From contig JWZX01002992.1 in assembly GCA_001275005.1 (NCBI GenBank), forward strand, positions 1 to 22,782: 22,782 nt of DNA, written 5' to 3'. This document shows, one piece after another, positions 1 through 8,691 of the stretch (positions within the stretch are counted from its first letter, which is position 1; every line of letters begins with the position of its first letter). The translations under genes and the position numbers were made by a program. The notes beneath the pieces were generated by a model that had not been told where the DNA came from, ran no database searches, and worked only from the letters and a program-made list of their open reading frames with translations. The DNA comes from Chrysochromulina tobinii. Its lineage: Eukaryota; Haptophyta; Prymnesiales; Chrysochromulinaceae.

Positions 1-283
1 CGCGCGCGCCGCCCGCGCGCGGCGCGCGGTCCGGCACCGCGGTAATTGTTGAAATAAGACTGTAGACCGTCTGGGGAGGTCGAAGGACTGAGCGCACCTG
101 CCATACACCTGCCAGATGCGACCAGATGCGAGGGGTTAGACCCATGGTTGGACACTCCATGTGAGAAACCACGTCGAGTCACTCCACTTGTGGATCCGCA
201 ATGGCGGCATCGCGCGACGCACGGGTACCACACTCGATAGATGAGCGGATGAAACGTCGTGACCTCAGTTGTAGGCCCTATCT
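1..283. other. 3' flank of the lipase gene, no gene seen
   Basis: The first 43 bases are almost pure G+C simple sequence (CG-rich runs). A decamer, CCAGATGCGA-like, is repeated head to tail at 112-130. No open frame here resembles a protein. It lies downstream of the minus-strand lipase stop codon, so it probably holds that gene's 3' untranslated region and terminator, but no polyadenylation motif can be named with confidence. Confidence 0.4.
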
Positions 284-2862
284 TCAGACAAACCGCATCA
301 TCGGGCCCGCACTCGCCTGCGCCCGTGCGAGCTGCAACACTTTGAGGACCTTGTCGGGCATGTGATCGGCCACACCGCGGTGCAGCGGCAGCCGGATGCG
401 TCGCAGCTGCGCGGCATCAGGCAGCTCCTCGGCACGCCACGTGCCGCGTCCGGTGCCGCGCCGAAGACGTATGAGGCGGCCAGGTGGCCAGAGCGGGCGC
501 TGGCGATCGGGGCGCGTCGCCCGATGCGACGCGAGCAGCTGGCGGGCTTTCTCAGAGGGGGGGTCGCCCGCACTTTCCCAGTCGACTGCCAACGCGAGCC
601 CGTCGGCATCCGCGTTGCCCTCGATGCACAGAGGCGGGGGCGGCGCGTGCACCCTCCCCGCGCGGCGACGCGTGCAGCCACACAGGGCGCTCGCGACGAG
701 GTCGTACGCAATCGCGGCCTTACTAGCACGCGAAAAGCAGAGTGCATGCAGAAGCTCATCTCGAAGGAGCTCTGTTGTCGCTAGGCTCAATGTGGGCACC
801 ACATCATTCTCAACGAAGACAGACGTGGTGAAGGCGCGGCTGGCGGCGGCCACGCCACGGGTGAGCATCCCGCCGGGCGGTGAGAACGCCACACAGCGCA
901 CGTCGACCTGATGAGCACGCGTCGCGTATCAGTAGAGCCTAATGAGGGAGGCAATCAGCACGCAATCACCACCTGATGAGCACGCCACGTGTCGCGTATC
1001 AGTAGAGCGAGCACGGCAGCGACGCCCGCCCCGAGCGAGTGGCCTGTGATGATGAGTGCAAATCCCTTGCAGCTCGATGTGTCTCCTAGGAGCAGACGAC
1101 CAAGCACTCCCGACCCCACCAGGGTGCGCTCGAGGGCCATCGCCGCCTTGCAGACCCCGCCGTGCGCTGCGGCCTTGCCATGGTCCGCAGCAGCCCCCTC
1201 AACGCCCGGTGGGAGCGGGTGCGGGTGCGCCATCGCGTCCGTCGCTATGTCGGTTACAGACAACGTGCCACGAATGGCCACGATCACCTCGCAGTGCTCA
1301 CGATCGACTAGCAAGCAAAAGGGCTTGTGCTCGAAAGTATTACTCCATTCGGCTGCACGCACCTCCACCGGTGCGCGGCGCCCCGATGCGCGGCCACGGC
1401 TCGTCGCGGCCTCCCCGCCGTTGGTCGCTCGTCGCTCGTGCGCCTCACGCAGTGTCTGGAGCAGAGCCACGTCATGCGCGCTCCTTCCCGCGCCCCGGAC
1501 GTCACCGCCAAGGGCTGCTGCCGTGCCTGGAGCGTCGTATCGAGCGCCGCTGCTAACGGCTCCGTCGCCATCGCTGTCGCCTCCTCTGGTACTGCAGGAG
1601 CGGAGACAGCACAGCGAGGCGAGCGCGCACGGCGCATGCACGCAGCACGTGCCGCGCAGCCGGTAAGCATAGAGCGGCCAGCCATACACGCCCATGCACG
1701 CCCACATCCATCGCTCAAGCTCCGCTAACCGCTCAGGCTCGTCGAAGGGCTGAGCGCCGTGCTGGGCGTCGAAGGGCTGAGCGCCGTGCTGGGCGTCGAA
1801 GGGTTGAGCGCCGTGCTGGGCGTCGAAGGGCTGAGCGCCGTGCTGGGCACCGGCCGCGAGAGGCATCGGCCGCGTTGCGTCCGCGTTCGACGCGCCGTGC
1901 TGGGCGCCAAACGAGCCGCCCTCGTCCATCCGATTAACGAAGCCGCCCTCGTCCATCCGAACGAAGCAATTAACGAAGCCTGAGCGATGATTGCCGAGGA
2001 CCGCGCTGCCGTGGAGCCTCTCGGGCGGGCCGCTGGGCGTGAGCTGCACATTCGTGCGCTCGATCTGCTGCGTGTGTTGCTCTGAGACGAGCACGAGGGC
2101 GGCGAGTAGGTCGTTGAATGTAAGGTCGAGTTCCGCAGGTACCACCGTCGCCAGTAACCTCGCGATCTGGGATTCAATCTGCTTCCAGTCGGAGCCATCG
2201 ACACCGCGCAAGGAGCAGAAGAACGTGGACGCAAACCGGCTGGACCAGCCCGTGGGCAGCGGCCTCGCCACCGGGCCGGTGGTCGACAGGTTGCCCAGGG
2301 CAATCGCCGACAGGAAGTCCTCTGCCACACTCGCGTGGGTCGTCGGGCCAAGTACGAAGAGCATGGACAGCACGCCGAGCATCCAGCTGCTCGCGTGCGC
2401 CCAGGCCACGACGCGCTGCGCGGTAATTAGCGCATCCACGCTGGTGCGAACCTCTTGATCGCAATAGTCCTTCTCGCCGGCGGTCGCTAAGTACAAACCC
2501 CAGCCGATTACGCCGGACTCAAGCATCTGCAGCACCAAACGCGCCGTCAGCAGCGGTGGCACGGTCTTCTGCCGCATCGGCACGCCACCGAGGATGCTCC
2601 CGTACGACGAAGCTCGCCACAGAAGGGCTTCGATCACGTAGTGACTGGCGTAAACTGACGTAACTGCGATGGCCCACGTGGTGAGAAAGAGGTCGCATCT
2701 GTTGCTCACACCACTCATGAAGCTTCGATCGAGGCCGAGAAAGATGATTGCGACCACGACCCCGAGCCAACCGATACGCATCGAGCACGCGAGAGCGGCG
2801 TACACGGCGAAGTCGTCCGTGCCAATGCGCCAGTCGCGGCCGAGCCATTGCATCGCCGGCAT
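284..2862 (-). CDS. sn-1-specific diacylglycerol lipase (DAGL-like), two exons
   Basis: Exons 2862-973 and 907-284 join across a 65-bp intron to give about 837 residues. The N-terminus starts MPAMQW and has four hydrophobic segments (about 19-46, 60-82, 103-127, 145-172), as in animal DAGL-alpha/beta. A region GVYGWPLYAYRL followed by a Cys-rich stretch (about 395-430) also matches that family. The class-3 lipase fold follows: IVAIRGT near 527-533, nucleophile elbow GHSLG with Ser609, VAFSPPGG just after the intron, the Asp of NDVVP (about 665) and the His of ADHMPDKV (about 812), forming a complete triad. The family hydrolyses the sn-1 ester of diacylglycerol to 2-monoacylglycerol at membranes. 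Length falls between DAGL-beta and DAGL-alpha. An inserted AQHGAQPFD repeat (4 copies) lies before the catalytic domain. It is divergent from the RhoGEF gene across 219 bp. The family call is strong; orthology within the family is not settled. Confidence 0.9.
908..972 (-). other. spliceosomal intron in the lipase gene, flanked by a duplicated exon segment
   Basis: On the minus strand exon 1 ends CATCAG and is followed by GTGGTG; the intron ends CTCATCAG before GTCGACGTGCGC. Its length (65 bp) is not a multiple of 3, and retention gives a stop after VVIAC. Removal joins AHQ to VDVRCVAFSPPGG, exactly the DAGL consensus. The last 36 bases of exon 1 plus GT (1008-971) recur at the intron end (938-906) with one 5-base gap, both containing GCTCTACTGATACGCGAC and GCGTGCTCATCAGGT. 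Between the copies is a 32-base core with two GATTGC motifs and CCCTCATTAG, related to the intron at 18237-18311. Confidence 0.85.
1741..1848 (-). repeat. 27-bp coding minisatellite, four copies (AQHGAQPFD)
   Basis: Four head-to-tail 27-base units (1741-1767, 1768-1794, 1795-1821, 1822-1848) with one substitution in the third copy. The period is a multiple of three, so the lipase reading frame stays open and encodes four AQHGAQPFD units in the linker between the membrane part and the lipase fold. Copy number is probably variable between strains. Confidence 0.95.
1915..1980 (-). repeat. short in-frame duplication in the lipase linker (VNRMDEGG-type)
   Basis: A segment beginning GCCGCCCTCGTCCATCCGA on the plus strand occurs at 1915 and again at 1942, each followed by a variant of ATTAACGAAGCC. 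On the coding strand it yields two near-identical peptides containing RMDEGG. It sits next to the 27-bp array, so this linker is a slippage-prone, probably disordered segment. Confidence 0.8.
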
Positions 2863-3081
2863 GTGAACCGCGATGTGAACACAGCGATCCGGCTCCCCGA
2901 AGCTCGGCGCAAAAGCGAGCGCGGTTCAGCAGTACTATTTTTGATGAAGCGTCTCCGTGTCGTACATGACGGAGTTTGAGGGGGGGGTCGAGTTTGAATT
3001 GGGGTTCCTCTAAGTCCGCACCCCGCCGACCCGTCCACTTCGGATGCGCATTCACGCGAACCCTCGAGCCAATCACCAATC
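2863..3081. promoter_or_regulatory. shared divergent promoter region (lipase / RhoGEF)
   Basis: 219 bp separate the two divergent start codons, so both upstream regions must lie here or inside the neighbouring genes. It includes a G-run (GAGGGGGGG, about 2979-2987) and a moderately AT-rich stretch around 2930-2975. No TATA box or initiator can be assigned. The call rests on gene arrangement alone. Confidence 0.4.
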
Positions 3082-4932
3082 ATGGCCACCTTCACGGATT
3101 GGGTCTACCTGCCCGCGGACGATTCGGACGACCCCATGCACTACTACGCCAACTTGACAACAGGAGAATCGCAGTGGGATCGGCCGAGAGTGCTCGACGC
3201 CAACTGCGGAAGCGCCTCAGCGGCCGGCAAGACAACCTGTCAAGTTTCCGTGGTGGCCAAGTGGGTGGAGTTCATGGACGAGCATCATGGGCGTCCCTAC
3301 TTATACAACAACGAGACAGGCGAGTCGGCTTGGGTCCTCCCGGCGGACGAGGACGAGGACAAGCCGCAGTGCGAGGAAGAGGCTCCGTGCGTCAAGGTCG
3401 ACGAGGTGGCCAGGTCAGAGGTGGAGAAGGCGCTCGCCAAGACGGAAAAGCGCGCGGCACACCGGCTGAAGCTCCTCAAGGAGATCGTGAGCACCGAACA
3501 ATCATATGTGGACTCACTCCGCGCACTCAACAAGGTATACGTCGACCCGCTGCGCATGGTGGCTGACGTGCCCAAGGGTGCGATCTTCACGCATAATGAC
3601 CTGGACGCCATCTTCTTGAACATCACTGTGATCATCAAGGTCAACGAGGCCTTCCTCAGCGAGCTTCTCGAAGAAGAGAAGAAGTGGCCAAACGTCAATT
3701 ACGCGCCCATCCTCAAGAAGGCGGCGACCAAGTTCAAGGGCTGCTATACCCGCTACGTCAACAACTTTGACGACGCGGCGGGGAAGCTGCTCACAATCGG
3801 CACGTCAGACAAACCTGCGGACAAGGACAAGCTACGCTACCTCGTCGGCTCCGCGCGCCACCCCGACGCTAAGGGGCGCGACTTGCGCTCCTTCCTAATC
3901 CAGCCAGTGCAGCGGGTGCCCCGCTACCGCATGCTGCTCGATGAATTGCTCAAACACACCGACGAAGACCACGTGGAGCGCGCCGACATCCAGGAGGCGC
4001 TCGAGATGGTGATTACGCTCGCCAAGTCGTTCAATGAGGACAAGCGCGCTGTTGAGGACCACGCCATCCTCAAGGAGGTCTTCGAAATGTTTTGTGACAA
4101 GGACGCGAGAGACCTCAAGGCGGAGCTCAACTCGTTTGAGCGCAAGTTTGTCAAAGAGGGCTCCCTCGTCAAGCAGCGCCTATCGCACCGGCAGCGGCGG
4201 CAGCTCTTCTTGTTCAGCGACATCTTACTGTACGCTGAGGCGGGCATGGCCGGCAAGGGCTTCAAGCTAAAGGGCAAGATCCAACTGCTCGATGGCACGC
4301 GCGTCGAGTCGCTGCCGAGCACCGAGGACTCGCCGCATGCATTCGCCCTCGTCGAAAATGGCGGGAAGGGGTACACTTGGCTCGCCGAGTCCGCCGCAGA
4401 GAAGGACGAGTGGTTCCAGGCCATCGATGGCGCCATCCGGGCGGTGCGCAAGGCCGCCGACCTGGACGCGAGCGACGCGTCGGATCTGATTTCGATGGTG
4501 AAGAGCAAGAGGTTGCACGAGCGCATCGCCGTCCTGCAGGGTGGGAGCACGCTCATCAAGTACAACAACAGCGACGGCAAGTCGACGCCGCGCTGGGTAT
4601 GCGTGACCCTCGACAAATTCGGCGCCGCCGAGCTCATACGGTGGGGCGACACAAGGACCCAGGACTGCAAGTCGGAGAAGCGCCTTACCGAGGCCACCGC
4701 GCTCCTCCACGGCGCCAAGTCGTCCACCTTCTTCAAGCAAAAGGGCGTCAAGGCGGATCAAGACTGGCAGTGCTTCTCGCTAGTCTTCAAGGACCGCACG
4801 CTGGACTTTGCCGCCGCCACCGTGGGACTGCTGCTCGATTGGTACCTCGCGCTTGGGGCGCTGCTCCCGCACTCGACGGAGCAGATCCTCGATGAAGAGC
4901 AGCTGCGCGCGCGCATCAGTAGTCAGATGTGA
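3082..4932 (+). CDS. Rho guanine-nucleotide exchange factor: two WW domains, DH, PH and a C-terminal PH-like domain
   Basis: A single open frame of 616 residues starting in good context (CAATCATGGCC). Two WW domains lie at about 7-36 (WVYL...YYANLTTGESQWDRP) and 61-88 (WVEF...YLYNNETGESAWVLP). A DH/RhoGEF domain spans about 128-325, with the first conserved helix (LLKEIVSTEQSYVDSL) and the hallmark FLIQPVQRVPRYRMLL at 271-286. A PH domain follows at about 355-456 (EGSLVKQ, QLFLFSDILLY, final-helix Trp in DEWFQAI). Residues about 475-600 look like another PH-type fold (RWVCVTLDKFG, WQCFSLVFKDRTLDFAA), less certain. DH-PH proteins load GTP on Rho/Rac GTPases at membranes; WW domains bind proline-rich partners. 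WW fused to DH-PH is an uncommon order. The DH-PH call is firm; the GTPase target is unknown. Confidence 0.93.
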   Translation: MATFTDWVYLPADDSDDPMHYYANLTTGESQWDRPRVLDANCGSASAAGKTTCQVSVVAKWVEFMDEHHGRPYLYNNETGESAWVLPADEDEDKPQCEEEAPCVKVDEVARSEVEKALAKTEKRAAHRLKLLKEIVSTEQSYVDSLRALNKVYVDPLRMVADVPKGAIFTHNDLDAIFLNITVIIKVNEAFLSELLEEEKKWPNVNYAPILKKAATKFKGCYTRYVNNFDDAAGKLLTIGTSDKPADKDKLRYLVGSARHPDAKGRDLRSFLIQPVQRVPRYRMLLDELLKHTDEDHVERADIQEALEMVITLAKSFNEDKRAVEDHAILKEVFEMFCDKDARDLKAELNSFERKFVKEGSLVKQRLSHRQRRQLFLFSDILLYAEAGMAGKGFKLKGKIQLLDGTRVESLPSTEDSPHAFALVENGGKGYTWLAESAAEKDEWFQAIDGAIRAVRKAADLDASDASDLISMVKSKRLHERIAVLQGGSTLIKYNNSDGKSTPRWVCVTLDKFGAAELIRWGDTRTQDCKSEKRLTEATALLHGAKSSTFFKQKGVKADQDWQCFSLVFKDRTLDFAAATVGLLLDWYLALGALLPHSTEQILDEEQLRARISSQM

Positions 4933-4980
4933 ACATCATTTACAACTAATCTCATGTACAATGACTAGAAAAGTGGGTTT

Positions 4981-4996
4981 GCTTGCTTGCTTGCTT
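4981..4996 (+). repeat. GCTT tetranucleotide microsatellite
   Basis: Four perfect GCTT units in the 209-bp spacer between the RhoGEF stop and the CRAL-TRIO start. The rest of the spacer shows nothing recognisable. Confidence 0.9.
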
Positions 4997-5141
4997 GAGA
5001 GAAGTAGCCATCTTTGGGTTATTACGGCGCGCCCAGGTTTCCCCACAGAAAGGATAGAGGCCGAGGCCAGATCCTGCCCTACAGCAGCCGCCGGCGGGTG
5101 GTTGGCCCTTCGGCGAAGTAGGCCTCCAATAGCTCTGAGCC

Positions 5142-6629
5142 ATGGTAAAGTTGCGGGGGCCGGAGCACGAGCAGTCCGCGGTGAAGGAGCTGCAGTTGAT
5201 GCTCGCGCCGCTGCCGGCCGACGAACTCACGTGCAGGCGCTTCATCCGTGCCAACAAGGGCGACATCAAGGGGGCCGCCAAGCAGTACCGAGGCTTCCTG
5301 GCATGGCGAGAAAAGGAGCGCGTCGATGAGGTCCTCACGGAGCCCTTGCACGCGCCCGATCTCGAGGCCGAACTTAAGTGCGTCGGCATGCAGCCGCTCG
5401 ACGGCCGTGACCTTGCCGGCCGGCCTGTGGTGGTAGTGGCGCTCGGCCTCATGGACATGTACCTTCTCAAGAAGCGCGGCGTGACGCAGGAAATGCTCGT
5501 GCGAAGGCATGTGAAGGCGATGGAGATGCTGGTGCAGCGTCTGCGCGAGGCGCCCAACCCGCTTGCCGGCTGCCTGCTGATCCTCGACCTCGCCGGCTGT
5601 ACCGCGTCCAAGTTCTTGTCTGCCTGGGGCTACATCCGCGAGATTGCGCCCATTTGCCAGCACCACTACCCTGAGCTGCTGTCCAAGATGTACTTTGTGC
5701 ATGGCTCGTTCTTTTTCAAATGGGGGATCGACAAGGTCAAGCTCTTGCTCGACCCTGCGACCCGCGACAAGATGGAACTCATGTGCGGCGACGTGATTCC
5801 ACTGCTTCGCGCGAACTTGCCGCTGAGCACGGCGCTACCGCCCGAGCTCGGCATCGCCACCTGGCCGCCGCCCGCCAAGGAGATGACGGCGGCGGAGGCG
5901 GCGGCGGTCGCGGCGGCGGCGGCGGCGGCGGCGGCAGCGGGGTCGTCGTCTACTGGTGCGGGGCCCGTGGCTGTTGGAGAGGTGGCTCGAGCGACGGCCC
6001 CTCAGCATACGTATGCGTTTGAATCAGCGGCGGTGGCGGCGCCCCCCGCGCAGGCTCGAGCCGCCGTACCCTCGCCCGCACCGAGTGATGGGACGTCGAG
6101 TGGGGAGTCGCAAGGCCTGCCTCTCCCTGCTCTACTCCCTGCTCCACCGCCACCGCGTTTGGGAGTGGACGCAGTTGAGGCGGCGCGGCCTACCCCCGCC
6201 GCCGGCGAGAGGAGGGCGGCTTTGAATGTGAATGCGGCCGACGAGGACGCGAGGTGGGCGAGTCCCTCGAGCTTTGGCCCCTCGAGCTCCCCCGGAGGCG
6301 CATCCGACCCCTCTCCCTCCTCTGTGCTTGCCCACAGCCTCCTGCCCTCCCACCGGCCCTCACCCGTCGTCTGCCGATGGGCTGCGCTCAGGCCCCCCGG
6401 CAGGGGCACGCTGGGCAAGGGGGAGATGAGCGAAGAGCTGGTCGCTCCACCGGCGTCACTGCTCGTGTACGTGGCGGCTCGTAAGGCGCGCGAAGAGAAG
6501 AAACAGCAGCAGCAACGTTGCGCGTCGGCCTCGACGACGAGGGACGCGATCCATGGCACCCAAGTCGCCTGCAGCGCTCCCAAATTAGGCAATGCTCTCT
6601 ACCCTGCCGCCCCTTCCCCCCCGTCGTAG
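5142..6629 (+). CDS. CRAL-TRIO (Sec14-like) lipid-binding protein, probably 5' part of a larger spliced gene
   Basis: The start codon is in good context (GAGCCATGG). Residues about 12-57 match the CRAL-TRIO N-terminal helical domain (CRRFIRANKGDIKGAAKQYR, FLAWRE). Residues about 78-235 match the lipid-binding CRAL-TRIO domain: GRPVVVVALG, a hydrophobic strand CLLILDLAG, HHYPELLSKMYFVHG and a terminal segment rich in Leu/Pro. Sec14 proteins bind or exchange phosphatidylinositol or other hydrophobic ligands at membranes. After residue 240 the frame is low complexity (Ala run at about 250-267, then Pro/Ser-rich, then ARKAREEKKQQQQ). The frame ends inside the beginning of the next coding frame, leaving no intergenic space, so the last part may be intron and the real product may continue into the DUF1769-like domain. 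Confidence 0.88.
   Translation: MVKLRGPEHEQSAVKELQLMLAPLPADELTCRRFIRANKGDIKGAAKQYRGFLAWREKERVDEVLTEPLHAPDLEAELKCVGMQPLDGRDLAGRPVVVVALGLMDMYLLKKRGVTQEMLVRRHVKAMEMLVQRLREAPNPLAGCLLILDLAGCTASKFLSAWGYIREIAPICQHHYPELLSKMYFVHGSFFFKWGIDKVKLLLDPATRDKMELMCGDVIPLLRANLPLSTALPPELGIATWPPPAKEMTAAEAAAVAAAAAAAAAAGSSSTGAGPVAVGEVARATAPQHTYAFESAAVAAPPAQARAAVPSPAPSDGTSSGESQGLPLPALLPAPPPPRLGVDAVEAARPTPAAGERRAALNVNAADEDARWASPSSFGPSSSPGGASDPSPSSVLAHSLLPSHRPSPVVCRWAALRPPGRGTLGKGEMSEELVAPPASLLVYVAARKAREEKKQQQQRCASASTTRDAIHGTQVACSAPKLGNALYPAAPSPPS
5887..5940 (+). repeat. GGC/GCG trinucleotide run encoding polyalanine
   Basis: An interrupted GCG-type triplet tract encodes most of an Ala run just after the CRAL-TRIO domain. 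It is in frame, low complexity and prone to length change. Confidence 0.9.
6467..6629 (+). other. candidate intron linking the CRAL-TRIO and DUF1769-like coding parts
   Basis: A GTACGT donor at 6467 and a pyrimidine-rich acceptor ending CCCCGTCGTAG at 6629 would remove 163 bp. They would join the upstream frame (ASLLV) in phase to PPSPPTSERSEPS of the downstream frame. Another donor-like GTAAGG lies at 6481 but is out of phase with this acceptor. Frame joining and a good pyrimidine tract support the model; no transcript evidence is available. Confidence 0.45.
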
Positions 6630-8031
6630 CCCCCCCAGCCCACCCACCTCCGAGCGTTCGGAACCCTCGACGCCGCCGCCGCTCATGCTCCCATTAGTCT
6701 TCGGCGGCTCCGTCTCCTCGCCTCCCTCCGCGCCTCCCTTGGCCGACGAGACCAGCCAAGCTGGCGTGGCCGACCTCTTCGGCGCGGCGTGCCGGCCCCC
6801 AAGCCAGCCCCCGCCGCTGCCGCCCCACCCCGACAGATGGGCGACGCGTCCGATGCTGCTGCGCCTCGCGTGCGGCGCCGAACCATACCGAACAGTCGGC
6901 TTCAACGACCCTTCGAGCGTCTTCCCGATCGAGACCGAGTACTTTGTGGGCAAGGGCTATGTGCGGCTGCGCAGTCTTCCCGGCGAGCCTACGGAGTACT
7001 TCAAGGGCAAGGCTCGCCAAATGTCGACTGTCATCCAGGGTCACTTCAAGAAGCCGTTGCCGGCGCATGAGCTGGCGACCGGCTTTGAGTTCGACCACCC
7101 GCTGCAAAACCTGCCCGCGCGCACGGTGCTGCGTATCCTCTTGAGCCTCATTCGACAAATCGCGCCCGCGGCCAGCTTCGACTTGCTCGGCGACAAGCCC
7201 GTTGTGCTCAATCCGCTCTTTGAGACAGTGCAGCGGCTGCACGTGGCACGACCGGGAGATGAGCCCGAGATCACGAAGGTCTTTGAGGAGGACAACGCGC
7301 TGCTCGGCGGCGCCTTCGCCAAGTGGCCCATCGGGTGGAAGGAGCGTAAGCGGCTCTTTGTCTCGCGAACCCCTGCAGGGGGGCCGTACATGATCGACCC
7401 GGCGCTCGTGTATACGATGGAGCTCTACGAAGACAAGCTGTGCCCCTCCACGTACGAGCTCGCGATTGGCATGTTCCGGTACTCGCTCGGACGTATCCTT
7501 GTCGGTGGCACCAAAAAGCCGCAGTGTGTCACGTCGATGGGTCAGGTGGGCTTCCAGCCACACAGCCGCCAATACATCTTCAACATCGAGATGTGGCACG
7601 AGTGCCTGCTTGCCGGGTGCGAGGTAGGGGCCACGCCGCAACACAGTAGCCGCTCGGAGTCGTTAGAACGGGCCGTGACTGACACGTACCGCGAGAGGGC
7701 GCGAGAGGGGAGGATGACGCCCAGGACGACGCCCCGCACTGTCCTGGGTTCGCTACCGAGCTGGATCTCCATGTCGGCCACCAAGGAGGTCCTGGGCGTC
7801 AAGATTCCGATCGGCACCGCTGTCGACGTGGGAGACGACGTCGAGGTCGTCGAGACGCCGCGGCGCGGCTGGTGGCCATGGGTGAAAAGCACGCCGGCCT
7901 CGAGCCCCTCTCCCTCCCCAGGGAACCCTCGCGTCGACAACAAGAAGCCCTTCGCCCAACACGGCGCTCATCATGGCACGAAAGAGCCGACCCCACGCGC
8001 CGTTCTGGGCACTACCCCGCGCATCGTGTGA
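6592..8031 (+). CDS. DUF1769-like protein, probably 3' exon of the CRAL-TRIO gene
   Basis: The open frame gives 479 residues if started at the weak ATG at 6592; the first 95 residues are Pro/Ser-rich. From about residue 112 to 345 it resembles DUF1769-family proteins known mainly from fungi: a strand pair with YFVGKGYVRL, QGHFKKPLPAHELATGFEFD followed by HPLQNLPAR, DLLGDKPVVLNPLF with HVARPGDEP, and later VYTMELYEDKLCPSTYELAIG. The biochemical function of that family is unknown to me. The C-terminus is a tail with two related peptides (TPRTVLGS and TPRAVLGT). The frame overlaps the CRAL-TRIO frame by 38 bp in another phase, best explained by one spliced mRNA. Family assignment is from remembered consensus, moderately sure. 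Confidence 0.72.
   Translation: MLSTLPPLPPRRSPPSPPTSERSEPSTPPPLMLPLVFGGSVSSPPSAPPLADETSQAGVADLFGAACRPPSQPPPLPPHPDRWATRPMLLRLACGAEPYRTVGFNDPSSVFPIETEYFVGKGYVRLRSLPGEPTEYFKGKARQMSTVIQGHFKKPLPAHELATGFEFDHPLQNLPARTVLRILLSLIRQIAPAASFDLLGDKPVVLNPLFETVQRLHVARPGDEPEITKVFEEDNALLGGAFAKWPIGWKERKRLFVSRTPAGGPYMIDPALVYTMELYEDKLCPSTYELAIGMFRYSLGRILVGGTKKPQCVTSMGQVGFQPHSRQYIFNIEMWHECLLAGCEVGATPQHSSRSESLERAVTDTYRERAREGRMTPRTTPRTVLGSLPSWISMSATKEVLGVKIPIGTAVDVGDDVEVVETPRRGWWPWVKSTPASSPSPSPGNPRVDNKKPFAQHGAHHGTKEPTPRAVLGTTPRIV
7954..8010 (+). repeat. imperfect inverted repeat at the 3' end of the DUF1769-like frame
   Basis: The arms GCCCAACACGGCGC (7954-7967) and GCGCCGTTCTGGGC (7997-8010) are complementary at 12 of 14 positions with a 29-base loop, ending about 20 bases before the stop codon. 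The arms resemble the motif of the 27-bp array in the lipase gene. Confidence 0.6.
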
Positions 8032-8691
8032 CGGATTGCGCGTTCTGTGACGGGGGCCTCGGTCTTGCTGGGTACGCCAGTCTTCAGTGTGGTGTGAGAG
8101 ATGTTGTGAGGCACGGCACGTGGCGAGATCTAGGCGAGAGCAGAGATGATTGTCATCAGCGAGATCTAGGCGAGATCCGAGATGAATGTCCTCAGCGCCG
8201 ATCTAGGCGAGATCCGAGATTCCTCAGCGAGGTCAGGACGCTCGAACATTGAGGTGGGCCGCGGCACGGGTCACGACGGCCAAAGTATCCGATGATGTGC
8301 TGCACGTGCCGCGGCCAATGTGTGGGGTCTGGCCGGTGCGCGCACGTGAGTGTGCGTGATGGCTGATGGACAGATGGAGGCTCGGAGAACGTTTTGTTCG
8401 TAGGGCCTAGGGGCAAGAGAGAAGAGATGAAGAGTGCCGTGACTGAGGTGAGTGCTGTTGCGGAGTGCCGTTGCCGGACGCTCGTCGGCCAGAGAAAAGT
8501 ATCACGGTTGGATAGTTATCGCGGCTCGCGGGAGCGGACGCGCAGAGTGACCGGCGCGCATTACGCAAGGCGAAATGACGATTACTCAATATTCGATTTT
8601 ATGCGCGGGGAGACTTCAACGTGTTCAACCCGACCCGCCGGTTTCGGGGATCGCGATCGGGCGCGCCTTCTCTGGGCTCGGCTGGACGCAT
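8032..8691. other. 660-bp convergent spacer, no gene seen apart from a minisatellite
   Basis: This lies between the stop codons of two convergent genes. It contains the 36-bp repeat at 8124-8227 and otherwise unique sequence. Short open frames here have no protein-like features. Both 3' untranslated regions should fall here. Confidence 0.5.
8124..8227 (+). repeat. 36-bp minisatellite, three copies
   Basis: Units at 8124-8159, 8160-8195 and 8196-8227 (the last shortened to 32). Each contains ATCTAGGCGAGA and ends in a TCATCAG or CCTCAG sequence. The units are contiguous without spacers, so this is not a CRISPR array. Confidence 0.88.

Noticed and set aside
362-784. Plus-strand open frames opposite the lipase exon 2
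   Set aside because: They are antisense shadows caused by high GC content; the minus-strand frame carries the DAGL catalytic Asp and His motifs.
939-1008. Alternative GC-AG splicing of the lipase intron from the start of the repeat to ATTAG
   Set aside because: It would use copy B, which lacks five bases, and would shift out of the conserved VRCVAFSPPGG frame.
3924-4751. Long antisense open frame opposite the RhoGEF
   Set aside because: Composition follows codon bias of the sense strand; the sense frame contains clear DH and PH motifs.
8124-8227. Possible CRISPR-like array because of regular 36-base repeats
   Set aside because: Units are contiguous with no unique spacers, and the genome is eukaryotic.
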